DNA of 64,000 nucleotides from Prevotellaceae bacterium (GCA_020636675.1 JACJXK010000007.1:1-64000); one strand, 5' to 3'; counted from the stretch's first letter, positions 43,852 through 54,600 are shown. Translations and numbers: made by a program. Notes: generated by a model not told the origin, from the letters alone.

Positions 43852-44352
43852 CTATCTCAGTAATTTATCAAAAAGCACATCCGTATCATCCCGTGAATCC
43901 ATGACATACTTTGCCTTGGAATAGAACGGCTCCCGTTTCGACAGGCTATCCTTAATATAAGCCAACATCTCCTCATCCGTTTTGTCTCTCAACAATGGTC
44001 TGTCCTGTTTTGCCTTGCGCAGGTAAGAGAATAAATCTTCTGCCGAGGCTTTCAGATAGATGGTATCTCCACAACTGTTCATCTTATCCATATTGTCGAA
44101 GAAACAAGCGGCACCGCCTCCCGTCGAAATAACCACATCCTCAAATTCGGAGATTTCAACAAGCATACTCCGCTCCATCTTTCTGAATTCATCCTCACCC
44201 TTCTCCTTAAACAATTGAGAAACGGTCTTGAAAAAACGCATTTCTATATATTGGTCAAGATCAATGAAATCCAGACCATATTTTTTTGCTATCCTTTTAC
44301 CCGTGGTTGTTTTGCCACAACCCATATAACCAATCAAAAATAATCGTTTCAT
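43852..44352 (-). CDS. aroK: Shikimate kinase
   Basis: A 166-residue P-loop kinase that phosphorylates shikimate at O3 in aromatic amino acid synthesis. Walker A is GYMGCGKTT (8-16), the substrate-binding DLDQYIE follows with its Asp near residue 34, and STGGGAAC near 78 is the shikimate-binding loop. The lid region RPLLRDKTDEEML carries the conserved Arg. Full length. It lies 45 bases after the TonB-like gene and 10 bases before the ThiF-like gene. Confidence 0.95.
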   Translation of the reverse strand: MKRLFLIGYMGCGKTTTGKRIAKKYGLDFIDLDQYIEMRFFKTVSQLFKEKGEDEFRKMERSMLVEISEFEDVVISTGGGAACFFDNMDKMNSCGDTIYLKASAEDLFSYLRKAKQDRPLLRDKTDEEMLAYIKDSLSKREPFYSKAKYVMDSRDDTDVLFDKLLR

Positions 44353-44397
44353 GATCTTTTTAGTTAAAACGAAGGAACTAACATCGGATGAAAATAG

Positions 44398-44988
44398 TCA
44401 CCAATTTTCATAATCGTCCACATTATAATATTCCTCCTCCACCTTTTTCTTCAGCGTGTTCTTGGTGAAATAGACAGGAATCAGCAAGGCCACCTTTACA
44501 CGCTCCCCATTAATGGCGCCCGGCTTGAAAACAGGCAGGTTCTGCATGATACGCAGTGCCTCCATATCATATGCCTCATTGACAGACTGCACCACTTCTT
44601 GGCGTGTTGGCCGTCCACATCGATCCACCACAACCTGCACGTAAACGATGCCTTTAGGCCTATATATAATACTATCCGAATCTGGCGTTGGCCCCGGCGT
44701 GATGGAATCAACCACATCCGGATATTCTACATTCGAGAAGACAAAACGCGTCAACTGGACATCACCTCCACCCGGAAATTCGGGCAGATTCAGCTCCTTA
44801 GGCCATTTTTGGGGATATGTTCCTCCATATATTGGCGACTCCTGATTGTCAATGCAACCAGGATAAAGGGCTTCATACTGACTCAGATATTCGAATTGAG
44901 CAGAGACTTGACCCACATTTAGGAGAACGAAAGCTAGGCACATACATACCATTATCATTCTTTTCCTGAAAAAAGTCATATTCTTCAT
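44398..44988 (-). CDS. Secreted protein with a TonB C-terminal domain
   Basis: A 196-residue protein with a cleavable-looking signal peptide (MVCMCLAFVLLNVGQVSAQ) and a C-terminal TonB-like domain: GIVYVQVVVDRCGRPTRQEVVQSVNEAYDMEALRIM and FKPGAINGERVKVALLIPVYF. The Pro-rich spacer and the uncleaved membrane anchor of genuine TonB proteins are missing. It therefore more likely binds within the periplasm than transduces energy. It starts 22 bases after parC and precedes aroK, likely in one operon. Function unknown beyond the domain. Confidence 0.8.
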   Translation of the reverse strand: MKNMTFFRKRMIMVCMCLAFVLLNVGQVSAQFEYLSQYEALYPGCIDNQESPIYGGTYPQKWPKELNLPEFPGGGDVQLTRFVFSNVEYPDVVDSITPGPTPDSDSIIYRPKGIVYVQVVVDRCGRPTRQEVVQSVNEAYDMEALRIMQNLPVFKPGAINGERVKVALLIPVYFTKNTLKKKVEEEYYNVDDYENW

Positions 44989-45010
44989 TTATCCGTCAAG
45001 TTTATTGTTT

Positions 45011-47659
45011 CTAGAACAGTTTCATTTGTCCAATTTCATCATCATCGTCACCTTCTACATCCGTATCATCAACCACCTCCACCTTCGGAGGTTCTGGAAC
45101 TCGGATTGGTTCTATCTCTTCTATCCGGCTAATCTCCCATGTATGGATACGTTTACCCTTCGCCTTCAATCCCTTCACTCCGATAAACTCATCCACATCA
45201 ATCACAAGCGGATCACGATACTGGTCCAGCCCACCAAAAGTGACCTTAATTCTCGGATAAACAGTATCGGTTATCAAGATAAGAGACGACTTTTCGTTCT
45301 CTCCCAAGAAATCCACCGGTTTTTTCGTCATCTCGAACTGGAACCTCTTTAGGTAATCATAACCCGCATCGGCATCAAACAGGGCAACAGACCACACTTT
45401 GTCCGGATCATACTTCTCCACAAAACGCACCGTCTCGTCAAAATGGTTCGTATCATCAAACGTCGTGATATAATACGTACCCTTGTTTGTCACCACCAGA
45501 AGCTGATCTTCAGGCTGGAACTCACCCAACAAGACACCTCGTCCATCGTAGTTAAGTCTTAGTACGTCTTTATCAAACCATACCATACGGCCTCCCAACG
45601 TAGAAGTACCCTTCTGCTTCAAAGCTATCTTCAGAACTTCATTCTTGGTCAATATATTTCCCATCGACTGACGACCCTTTATGGCAATCTCACTGAAATC
45701 GCGTTCAAAAGAGGTCACCTTCAATCTCAACTTCGGTTTCAGCGTCACTTTGACGACTTCTGCCTCTGCATTGGCGTTGGCTGAGAAATATAGGATACGG
45801 GAACCCTCCTTTCCTTGCGATATGTCATACTCCTTGTCTCTTGTAACTCCCGTCACCGCAAAACGTTTCATATAGGCAGCACCAGCCCTTCCATCTCTAT
45901 ATACAGTATTATAGATGGTCCTCTTGTCGTTTTTCTTAAAGACGCTGAGATACATGATATTTTTGCCCACATAGAGTTTGTCGGCAACTTTTATGACCTT
46001 ATATTTCCCATCTTTGAAAAAGACGATGACGTCGTCCATATCCGAGCAGCTACAAACAAACTCATCCTTCTTCAGTCCTGTTCCGATGAAACCCTCGTCT
46101 CTGTTGACATACAGCTTCTCGTTAGCCTCCACCACTTTGGCCGCATTGATGGTTTCAAAATTCCTGACCTCCGTCAGTCGAGGATGTTGGTCTCCATATT
46201 TACGTTTCAATGATTGGAACCAAGCGATGGCATAATCTACCAAATGCTCCAAGTTATAGTCTATGTCGGCTATCTGCTGACGAAGTGAGGCTATCTGTTC
46301 TTCCGACTTATCGGACTCAAACTTCAGAATCCGCTTCATCTTAATTTCCAAAAGCCTCAATATATCCTCTCTCGTAACATCCCGAACAAAAAACTTACGG
46401 TAAGGGAGCAGTCGGTTGTCAATATGCCCGATTACCTCATCCACACTCTTTCCTTCCTCAAACTTCTTATCCTTATATATCCTCTCCTCTATGAATATCT
46501 TCTCTAACGAGCAGAAGTTCAACTGCTCCAGGAGTTCCGCCTTCTGAATCTCCAACTCATCATGAAGCAGACGCTTCGTGCGGTCTACCGAGATGCGTAG
46601 CACATCGCTCACATTGGTAAACTTAGGCTTATCCTCCGTTATGACACAACAATTGGGAGATATGCTCACTTCACAATCCGTAAAGGCATACAACGCATCA
46701 ATGGTCTTGTCTGAGGAGGTTTTCTCGGACAGATGAATCACAATCTCCACGTTGGCAGCGGTATTGTCATCCACCTTCTTTATGTTTATCTTCCCCTTTT
46801 CATTAGCCTTTATAATAGATTCAATGACAGTTCCCGCCGTTTTGCCAAAGGGAATGTCATTGATGACAAGCGTCTTATTGTCAATTTTCGTGATACGGGC
46901 CCGGATACGGACACTACCACCACGTTCTCCATCATTATATTTGGAGACATCGACCATTCCCCCCGTAAGGAAATCGGGATAAAGGATAAAGTCATCCCCA
47001 TGCAGATAAGACACCGCCGCATCAATAATCTCATTGAAGTTATGCGGCAATATCTTCGAAGAAAGACCCACCGCAATACCCTCCACACCCTGCGCCAAAA
47101 GCAACGGAAACTTGACAGGAAGCGTGACCGGTTCCTTATTCCTTCCATCATACGAGGCTTTCCATTCCGTTATCTTAGGATTAAAAACAACATCCAACGC
47201 AAATTTAGAGAGTCTGGCTTCTATGTAACGGGGAGCAGCAGCGCTATCACCAGTCAGGATATTACCCCAGTTTCCCTGACAATCGATCAGCAAATCCTTC
47301 TGTCCCAACTGCACCAACGCATCACCTATAGACGCATCGCCATGAGGGTGAAACTGCATGGTATGACCCACAATGTTGGCCACCTTATTATAACGCCCGT
47401 CGTCCAATCGTTTCATAGAGTGGAGTATGCGCCGCTGCACAGGCTTCAAACCATCATCCAAATGGGGTACGGCACGCTCCAATATGACATAGGAGGCATA
47501 GTCGAGGAACCAGCTTTGGTACATGCCCGAAAGTTGGTATTTAACCTGCTCATCATCCTTGGCCGGAATCTTATAGGAAGAGTGCTCCGTAGTCTCTTCA
47601 CTCTGGATATCTTCCGATTCCGGATTCTCTATTTCGTCGTTATTATCCTCTTTTGACAT
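45011..47659 (-). CDS. parC: DNA topoisomerase IV subunit A (GyrA/ParC family)
   Basis: An 882-residue type IIA topoisomerase subunit, which with ParE separates daughter chromosomes. I start at ATG 47659 (MSKEDNNDEIENPE); the open frame reaches 47788 but adds a hydrophobic stretch foreign to the family. The breakage-reunion domain has FHPHGDASIGDALVQLGQ and the catalytic Tyr145 in AAAPRYIEARLS. The C-terminal part is the pinwheel-like DNA-wrapping region of the Bacteroidota form. At the quinolone-contact positions it has Ala109 (GyrA Ser83) and Asp113 (Asp87). It heads the parC-TonB-like-aroK-ThiF-like unit. Confidence 0.93.
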   Translation of the reverse strand: MSKEDNNDEIENPESEDIQSEETTEHSSYKIPAKDDEQVKYQLSGMYQSWFLDYASYVILERAVPHLDDGLKPVQRRILHSMKRLDDGRYNKVANIVGHTMQFHPHGDASIGDALVQLGQKDLLIDCQGNWGNILTGDSAAAPRYIEARLSKFALDVVFNPKITEWKASYDGRNKEPVTLPVKFPLLLAQGVEGIAVGLSSKILPHNFNEIIDAAVSYLHGDDFILYPDFLTGGMVDVSKYNDGERGGSVRIRARITKIDNKTLVINDIPFGKTAGTVIESIIKANEKGKINIKKVDDNTAANVEIVIHLSEKTSSDKTIDALYAFTDCEVSISPNCCVITEDKPKFTNVSDVLRISVDRTKRLLHDELEIQKAELLEQLNFCSLEKIFIEERIYKDKKFEEGKSVDEVIGHIDNRLLPYRKFFVRDVTREDILRLLEIKMKRILKFESDKSEEQIASLRQQIADIDYNLEHLVDYAIAWFQSLKRKYGDQHPRLTEVRNFETINAAKVVEANEKLYVNRDEGFIGTGLKKDEFVCSCSDMDDVIVFFKDGKYKVIKVADKLYVGKNIMYLSVFKKNDKRTIYNTVYRDGRAGAAYMKRFAVTGVTRDKEYDISQGKEGSRILYFSANANAEAEVVKVTLKPKLRLKVTSFERDFSEIAIKGRQSMGNILTKNEVLKIALKQKGTSTLGGRMVWFDKDVLRLNYDGRGVLLGEFQPEDQLLVVTNKGTYYITTFDDTNHFDETVRFVEKYDPDKVWSVALFDADAGYDYLKRFQFEMTKKPVDFLGENEKSSLILITDTVYPRIKVTFGGLDQYRDPLVIDVDEFIGVKGLKAKGKRIHTWEISRIEEIEPIRVPEPPKVEVVDDTDVEGDDDDEIGQMKLF

Positions 47660-47828
47660 TCTATGTGTTTTTTGAATTGATATACGATGCCGACACAGCA
47701 AACCAAGGAGCAATAAGAAGGAACCCCCTGTTGCCGAAATCGGCATGTAAATATACAAAATCAGAATGAAAACAGGAATAAGAGGCAACGCATTACGGAG
47801 AAGAAAACAGTGATTTTATAAAAAAGCA

Positions 47829-47860
47829 AAAGTCCAAAAGAATAAATTCCTTTGGACTTT
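47829..47860 (-). terminator. Terminator of tRNA-Leu
   Basis: AAAGTCCAAA (47829-47838) and TTTGGACTTT (47851-47860) are perfect arms; the minus strand continues TTTGCTTTTT. The 3' arm begins 2 bases after the tRNA end. Confidence 0.75.
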
Positions 47861-47861
47861 G

Positions 47862-47943
47862 TGCGGATGACGGGACTCGAACCCACACGTCTCTCGACAC
47901 TAGATCCTAAGTCTAGCGCGGCTACCAATTACGCCACATCCGC
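47862..47943 (-). tRNA. tRNA-Leu (anticodon TAG)
   Basis: An 82-base class II tRNA. Acceptor arms GCGGATG and CATCCGC pair fully, with A as discriminator base, as expected for leucine. The anticodon stem CTAGA/TCTAG encloses the loop CTTAGGA, so the anticodon is TAG. The variable arm GTC-GAGA-GAC is long, and the T-loop TTCGAGT is standard; the T stem has two G-T pairs. CCA is not encoded. A consensus promoter and a terminator flank it. Confidence 0.95.
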
Positions 47944-47960
47944 CTTTCTTGGTTTGCGAT

Positions 47961-47993
47961 GCAAAGATATGTGTTTTATTTTAGATATACAAA
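47961..47993 (-). promoter_or_regulatory. Consensus promoter of tRNA-Leu
   Basis: On the minus strand TTTG (47993-47990), a 20-base spacer and TAtcTTTGC (47969-47961) match both Bacteroidota boxes. The start is predicted near 47954, 11 bases before the tRNA. Confidence 0.75.
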
Positions 47994-48006
47994 GGAAAAT
48001 AAAAAA

Positions 48007-48037
48007 AAGTGAGGTGTCCATTTTGGGCACCTCACTT
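48007..48037 (-). terminator. Terminator of the susCD operon
   Basis: AAGTGAGGTGTCC (48007-48019) pairs with GGGCACCTCACTT (48025-48037) with a single weak pair; the minus strand then runs into a long T tract. It starts 24 bases after the stop of the glycan-binding lipoprotein gene. Confidence 0.82.
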
Positions 48038-48060
48038 AAATACACTATCACTTAATTATC

Positions 48061-49605
48061 TTATTTAAAGAAATCACGTTTTACACTTGGCAATCCCATT
48101 GTTGTTCCCGTTCCCCAAACACCAGGAATCAATCCATTTCCGTCATCCTTCACGATACGGAAATTATCAAATGCAATGAAAAACTCATTCTGTGGCATTC
48201 CATTTGATTCCGGAGAAATCCACATATTGAAGAACTCTTTTGCAGCCAAAGAACCCATAGACTTACCTTCCTTAATACTCGTTCCTATAGATTTATCAGA
48301 AGGAGCAAATTGGAAATACTCACTTGTAAGAGGAATTGCAACCGTTCTCCATCCAGATGTATAGAATCCTTTCTCATGGCCAGGTATACCAGTAGGATAA
48401 CTATAGACAGCATCATTATCTTTGAATTTCACATCAAAATCACCCAAAACCAAACGAGCAGCTGGCAGTGCAGATGCATCACCTAACTTCATGTAGTCCC
48501 AAGGTGCAAAGCCACCCCCGTTATAAAAGTCACCCTCTGAATTGTCCTCTGATCCATATTGATAGAATGCCAAATCAAACCAATTCTTCAATGGCATATT
48601 TTCAGGCACATAAACCTCAAATTTCAAAAGATAATCATTACTATCATACTTATAATCTATGTTATTTCCATTCCATTTAGTGTTCAAATCCAAAAGACAT
48701 TTAGTTTTATTCCATTGGTCATGACCCTCTTTTCCATCCTTAGAACGTGCAGATTGCTCATAAGCCATCGTGTTGGTGGTTTTCCAACTCCAAGAATGGC
48801 CTTGAACAAGAGCACCAAACTTACCATCACAACCTTCTGGCAAGGCATAACCAGAAACGCCAGCGTTATACTCGCCCGTAGTAGGATCTAGGGCTCCAGT
48901 CCAACCTCCAGCTGGGATATCCAAATCATCGAAGTTTAAGAAGATTTGAGAACGGTCACGAAGTTTCACCTTAGAAGTTACAGAACCGGCCGTAGTGGTC
49001 ACAGTCACCAAAGATCCATCAGCAACACCTTCCGGAACCGTAACATTAATAACCTTTGAAGTATTAGAGTTTACGTCAACCTCTTTCTTTTCTCCATTTG
49101 TAAGATCAAAAGTCACCTTCACATCTCCATAATAATAATTACCAGCAATACGAAGTTCCCCTCCATCTGGTGTAAATTCATTATAGAATCCATTAATCAC
49201 AGGAGCAGGATATCCGTCAATCTTAATCTCTGCATAATTAGCACCGCAAGACCTAGAATAGATTCTAATAGCAACCGTCTTCTCTACTTGAATATCATCC
49301 AACTTTACAATAACAGCTCTATTGGTTACAAATGCAGGTTTCAATTCCAAGGCGATTTCATTATCTTTTTCGTCAACCAAAACCACTCTATTCGCATTTC
49401 CCAAATTCTCACCACGGAGAATAATAGCATTATCAAACTTGACTACAGACAAAGGAGACTCTGTCGCATCAGTTGGTGAGATAACATCAGTTAGCACCAT
49501 ATTGCAATCACAGTCAGCACAATCGTCTTCGCAAGAAGCAAAGAATCCACCCATACATATCATGGATGCTAGTGCAACTGAGAAAAATTTATGTTTTAAA
49601 TTCAT
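48061..49605 (-). CDS. Surface glycan-binding lipoprotein (SGBP-B-like, IPT/TIG domains)
   Basis: A 514-residue lipoprotein with the lipidated Cys25 in FFASCEDDCADCDC; the acidic residues after it resemble the export signal of surface-exposed Bacteroides lipoproteins. It has two IPT/TIG-like beta domains (about 40-130 and 130-220, with YPAPVINGFYNEFTPDGGELRIAGNYYYGD), then a C-terminal region that starts ...QIFLNFDDLDIPAGGW. This layout matches the SGBP-B proteins encoded third in SusCD operons, in which the C-terminal domain binds polysaccharide. The glycan cannot be read from sequence. Third gene of the susC-susD unit. Confidence 0.82.
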   Translation of the reverse strand: MNLKHKFFSVALASMICMGGFFASCEDDCADCDCNMVLTDVISPTDATESPLSVVKFDNAIILRGENLGNANRVVLVDEKDNEIALELKPAFVTNRAVIVKLDDIQVEKTVAIRIYSRSCGANYAEIKIDGYPAPVINGFYNEFTPDGGELRIAGNYYYGDVKVTFDLTNGEKKEVDVNSNTSKVINVTVPEGVADGSLVTVTTTAGSVTSKVKLRDRSQIFLNFDDLDIPAGGWTGALDPTTGEYNAGVSGYALPEGCDGKFGALVQGHSWSWKTTNTMAYEQSARSKDGKEGHDQWNKTKCLLDLNTKWNGNNIDYKYDSNDYLLKFEVYVPENMPLKNWFDLAFYQYGSEDNSEGDFYNGGGFAPWDYMKLGDASALPAARLVLGDFDVKFKDNDAVYSYPTGIPGHEKGFYTSGWRTVAIPLTSEYFQFAPSDKSIGTSIKEGKSMGSLAAKEFFNMWISPESNGMPQNEFFIAFDNFRIVKDDGNGLIPGVWGTGTTMGLPSVKRDFFK

Positions 49606-49650
49606 TTTTGTTTCGTTTTTTGTTATTACAAATTATATCGATAATGGAGA

Positions 49651-49681
49651 AGGAGGTTCTGAAAAAACTCCAGAACCACCT
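49651..49681 (-). other. Intercistronic hairpin between susD and the glycan-binding gene
   Basis: AGGAGGTTCTG (49651-49661) pairs with CAGAACCACCT (49671-49681) with one mismatch. On the minus strand no T tract follows, so it is unlikely to end transcription; it may set relative mRNA levels. Confidence 0.5.
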
Positions 49682-49690
49682 TTTTATTAA

Positions 49691-51637
49691 TCAATAAGGA
49701 TAAGTTCCATCCAAAATCTCTTGAGAGAAGTCCTTAACGGCACTCATATCCAATTTATTGGTAACCTCTGAAGAGGAAGGGAACGGCAAGAACCAGTTAC
49801 ATTTCTGAACAAAGTCATCGTTATAGATCTTTTGTTCCTCACTGCTGACCTTCAATCCTTCTTCTCCGGCTGCCATCCTTTGGCGAGAGATGTCATTCAA
49901 TAAAGAAAGACGGTCATATCCTCTCTCGTCATACAATTCATCTGCTCCATCGGCAAAAGCTCCTGAACGAGTCATAGAGCATCCTCTATCCTGTTCTTCC
50001 AAGAAATGGGCTGCACCATCATGATTCATATAGTAGAAACGCTTCAAGTCCATCCATCCACGGCCTTCCATTGCGAACTCTTTCCTTAACTCCTGGATAA
50101 AGTCCGTACGTTTTTGGTTATGGTACATTGGAATAGCATAAGCAGTACCCTTCTTGTTCTCGTCTGTCATTGGTTGGAAATCCGCAGTACCATTTCTAGA
50201 GGTATATTTTTTTCCTCCAATAGTAATAGTCAAATTATAATAAGTACTTCCATCCAATTTAGTATAGAAAGCCATCGGTCCTTTTGCCTCCGGAGCACCA
50301 TGAGCTCTAAGAACCTCGTTCAAATCTGCCAAATCGGAGTACGGAGTCTCTGAAGATCCGTCCTTCAACATTTTAGCCTCCTGACGCATCATGTACATAT
50401 CGGAAAGACGAAGGATGTCATACCTAGCCCATCCAGACATGAAATGCATAGAATTGGAAGCTCCCCAAACATACTTCTTTATATTATTAAGCACACCGAT
50501 TGCCTCCAACAAATCTTTAGAAGTTGCCTTGTCTAATGCATTTGGAGTCTTCTCATACTTAACATTCATTGCCTTTGCCTCATTATAATAAGTCTCTCCT
50601 ACATACATACTGACCTCCTTCTTTCTGGCATCGTTATCGTCGTAGCTCTTATACAAGGTATATGACAATCCTTTTCCAGAACCCCAACCAGCGCCTGGCG
50701 ACCAAGGTTCACTTCTTGCCATCTGGCATTGGTACTGAGCACCTTCCATCCATCCTCCTTGTATAAAGCGGAATGCCAAGATGCTTTCTGCAGGATAATC
50801 TGTCTTATATTTAAACAAATCAGCATGAGTCGTCAATTTATAGCCGCCTTTCTCGATTATCTCGGTTGTATAATCAATCACCTTTTTGTAACACTGATCT
50901 GCCGTTAAATTCATGTCTTGAGCGACAAACGAGCATTTTGGAGTAGGAGTCTGACAAGCTGCAATGGTCAAATACAACTTAGCCAAAAGACCTTCTGCCG
51001 CCCATTTTGTTGCACGGTATTGATAAGCGCCAGAATAGCTAGCAGGAAGATTTGCCATGGCAAATTCCAAATCCTTCATGATCGCGGTATAAAGAGTTTT
51101 TCTCGTAACACGAGGCAACCTAGCGTCATTGGCTATATCTTTCTCGTTATTCCAAACCAAAGGAACCTCTCCCCAATACTCGGTAGCCAAAAAATGTCCA
51201 TAAGCCCTAAACAGACGTGCTTCGGCATTAATCTCATTCGCCTCTGCCTCTGACAACGTAGGTTTGTCCATATTTATAACCTGGTTGGCTGTACTGATCA
51301 ATCCGGAATAGAGAGACCGATAACCATCCGTACAGATATCATTCTGCTCTCCTATCTGAAGCAAGTATGGCATTCCCTCATTCTGGTAAATATTGTAGAG
51401 GTTACCAGCGGCGCCATCGTTTATTACCCAATTGAACTTAGACTCATATTCACTCAGCTTCTTACCTCCATACAACGCTTTGGTAAGCGTTACATAATTG
51501 TCGTATGTCTGGATACTACTGCTAGAGAACTTATCTACTATCTCTCCATCTAGGAAATCACTACATGAAGTCGAAAACAATGTAGCTGCTCCCATTCCTA
51601 AGGCAAACGCCTTATATTTGATATTTTTTATTTTCAT
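49691..51637 (-). CDS. SusD/RagB-family nutrient-binding lipoprotein
   Basis: A 648-residue outer-surface lipoprotein (lipidated Cys25 in FSTSCSDFLDG) that caps the SusC transporter and binds the glycan. The N-terminal tetratricopeptide-like helices include INAEARLFRAYGHFLATEYWGEVPLVW and MANLPASYSGAYQYRATKWAAEGLLAKLYLTIA; the C terminus has FAMEGRGWMDLKRFYY, EERGYDRLSLLNDISRQR-like sequence and LPFPSSEVT-like end (here WFLPFPSSSEVTNKLDM), all typical. It is longer than many SusD proteins. It starts 22 bases after susC. Confidence 0.93.
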   Translation of the reverse strand: MKIKNIKYKAFALGMGAATLFSTSCSDFLDGEIVDKFSSSSIQTYDNYVTLTKALYGGKKLSEYESKFNWVINDGAAGNLYNIYQNEGMPYLLQIGEQNDICTDGYRSLYSGLISTANQVINMDKPTLSEAEANEINAEARLFRAYGHFLATEYWGEVPLVWNNEKDIANDARLPRVTRKTLYTAIMKDLEFAMANLPASYSGAYQYRATKWAAEGLLAKLYLTIAACQTPTPKCSFVAQDMNLTADQCYKKVIDYTTEIIEKGGYKLTTHADLFKYKTDYPAESILAFRFIQGGWMEGAQYQCQMARSEPWSPGAGWGSGKGLSYTLYKSYDDNDARKKEVSMYVGETYYNEAKAMNVKYEKTPNALDKATSKDLLEAIGVLNNIKKYVWGASNSMHFMSGWARYDILRLSDMYMMRQEAKMLKDGSSETPYSDLADLNEVLRAHGAPEAKGPMAFYTKLDGSTYYNLTITIGGKKYTSRNGTADFQPMTDENKKGTAYAIPMYHNQKRTDFIQELRKEFAMEGRGWMDLKRFYYMNHDGAAHFLEEQDRGCSMTRSGAFADGADELYDERGYDRLSLLNDISRQRMAAGEEGLKVSSEEQKIYNDDFVQKCNWFLPFPSSSEVTNKLDMSAVKDFSQEILDGTYPY

Positions 51638-51659
51638 GATTTAATCCTTTTTTCGGTTT

Positions 51660-54600
51660 TTAGAAATCCAAGTTCAAACCAAACACAAACATCCTTGGTG
51701 AAGGATATGTAGCAGAATCTACGCCCTGCAACATTGCGTTAGAGTTGGCAACTTCTGGGTTATAACCTGAATAATTTGTGAATGTATAGACATTCTGAAC
51801 GTTAGCAGAAAGCTTCAAATTAGAAACGTGCATCTTATCTGTCCATCTTTTAGGGAGAGTATAAGACAATGCCACGTTCTGGATTCTCAGATAAGATCCA
51901 TCCTCTACATAACGGTCAGAAACTACTGTCGCATTTATCTGAGCATTAGTAGTTGGACGAGGAACGTCTGTACCAGAGTTAACCACATACTGTTCCTTAG
52001 TATCAGGATCTGTTGCAACTCTAGCGAAATCAAGAGCAGAAGACAAATAGTTCACACCCGTTTCATCCAATCCCTCCAAGTTCATCTTCAATAGGTTGAA
52101 GATATCGTTTCCATAAGAACCGTTCAAGAATACAGACAACGTCCATACACCGGAGGTATTAGGATTTCCATAAGAGAGTGAGTTTCCGAAACCAAAAGTA
52201 AAGTCCGGATTTGGATTTCCGATGAATGTCTTATCATTAGCATCGATAACGCCATCATCATTGATATCCACAAAGTTCAAGTCACCAACAGAGGTACCAG
52301 ACGTACGAACCTTCTCATTCAACTGCGCCGTATTTTGAATAATGCCATCTGTCTTATAACCATAGAACATACCCGGAGCTTCCCCCTCACAACTTATGCT
52401 GACATATCTTTGTGCTGATTTCGAATAAGCGGAACTTTCCTTCTTCATTCCACCTAATTCAACCACCTCATTCTTCACCTTAGAGAAGTTGAGGTCTGTA
52501 GTCCACTGGAATGGAAGGTCTGCAATCTTTGTATCAATGTTTACGGTATTAATAGTGATATCAAATCCCTTGTTTTCAATAGAACCGATGTTAATGTCGG
52601 CAGGTTTTGTATAACCATCATTGGTAGCTGCAAGAGAAGATCCCGGCTCTGCTTGTACAATCAAATCCTTGTTACGTTTCAAGAAGAAGTCAAAGCTGGC
52701 AGATATGCGGTTGTTGAACAAACCTAAATCCAGACCAGCATTCAACTGCCAGTTTGTCTCCCATATCAAATCCTCATTCAACCATTGTGTCTGGTAATAA
52801 ACCATTGAGTTCTCATCCTGAGAATAGGTGGTAAGGTAGTTGATTCCAGTACCCGCATTACCTGTTTCACCATAACCGGCACGAAGCTTCAAGTTAGAGA
52901 TCCAGTCATTGGCAGAAGACTCTTGAATGAAGTGTTCCTGATTGATACGCCAAGCCAAAGAGAAGGAAGGGAAGAATCCCCAACGATTGTCTTTAGAAAG
53001 AGTAGAAGAACCATCGTAACGACCTGTAGCTGTCAACAAATAACGGTCTGCATAGTTGTAGTTCAAACGACCCAAATAAGAAATCATCTGCACAGAACCC
53101 TTATAACCGCTAATCTCTTCGGTTGTTCCTAATCCAAAGTTCTGGTTGTCCGGATCTACCATAGAGTCGTCCATCATATCTGACTTGTGCAGACTAACAC
53201 CATGCCATGATGCCTTATTGATTTCTGTTGCCAACATCAAACTTCCGGAATGTTTGTCATTAAATCTCTTATTATAGGTAAGGGAAGACATTCCTCTCCA
53301 ATACATATTAAACCTGTTCACTCCAGTAATCTGATTTTCTTTTCTAGCCACTTCCTTAGAAGCAAACTGAGTCTCCTCACCACCGGTGTAGTCCATACCA
53401 AACTCATTTCTCCAAGTCAGTTCTTTCATAAATTGGATTTGAGCAAACGCATTACCCTGAACGTTATCGTTCGTGATATAGATAGCATTCGTCTTAGCAG
53501 TCATAATTGGATTCATCTTGATTCCTGAATTCGTATTTCCAATTACATCCGCATAATTTCCGTCCATATCGTATGGAGAGTTAGATGGTTTCTGCTTCAA
53601 AGATTGAATAACTGGATTGCCTTCATCAGTAGAACCGACAGAACTACCCAAACTACCCAATACGTTTGCATTAGGCAACTCAAAGCCTTTTTGCTTGGTT
53701 TGGTTTGAGTGAGCATAAGCCATTGTAATACCGGTTCTTAACCAAGACTTGGTTTGGTTTTCCAAGTTAACACGGCCATTGAAACGCTCATAGTCCGTAT
53801 TCAACACGATACCTTCTTGATTCAAATAACCAAAAGAGTAAGCGTATTGAGTTTTCTCAGAACCTCCACTAATTGACAACTGATGTTGGTGACCAATAGC
53901 AGTTCTGAAAATCTCATCCTGCCAATCAGTTCCCTCACCCAAATAATTAAGGTTTTGGGTATAATCATAAGAATCAGGAGTTCCGGAGAAAGCACTAATA
54001 ACCAATGGATCATTATAGAACTGAGAGTACTCTTTTAGATTCATCATGTCCAATTTCTTAGACACCTCAGATACCATCAACTGACCACTATAAGAAATTT
54101 TCGCATCACCGTTCTTACCCTTACGAGTTGTTACCATGATAACACCATTAGCTGCACGTGCACCATAGATTGCAGTTGCTGATGCATCCTTCAATACCTC
54201 CATAGACACGATGTCGGCAGGGTTGATGGCAGCAAGAGGGTTGGATCCTGAGCTTTGCATACCGCTACCGATAGGCATGCCGTCAACCACATAAAGAGGT
54301 TCATTGCTTCCTGTCAAGGAGCTAGTACCACGTACACGTACAGAAGAAGCCTCACCCGGCTGACCTGAACTGTTTGTTACTTGCACACCGGAAACACGAC
54401 CTTGCAATGCCTGATCAACAGAAGCTGCAACCGTCTCCTTCAACTTGTCCTCGCGAACTCCACTGACAGATCCTGTCAAGTCGCTCTTTTTCTGGACACC
54501 ATAACCTACGACAACAACCTCATCCAAAACCTTGTCGTCTGTCTTCATCTTAATGTTCAAGACACTAGATGTCTTTGCCGAGACCTTAATCTCTTGCGTA

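Noticed and set aside
47301..47380. Ala instead of Ser at the quinolone-contact position of ParC, as possible resistance mutation
   Set aside because: From memory the same HPHGDASIGDAL sequence is usual in Bacteroidota topoisomerase IV, so it looks like a lineage trait rather than an acquired change.
46733..47656. 307-codon plus-strand frame opposite parC
   Set aside because: Antisense to the conserved breakage-reunion domain of parC; basic, repetitive translation without family features.
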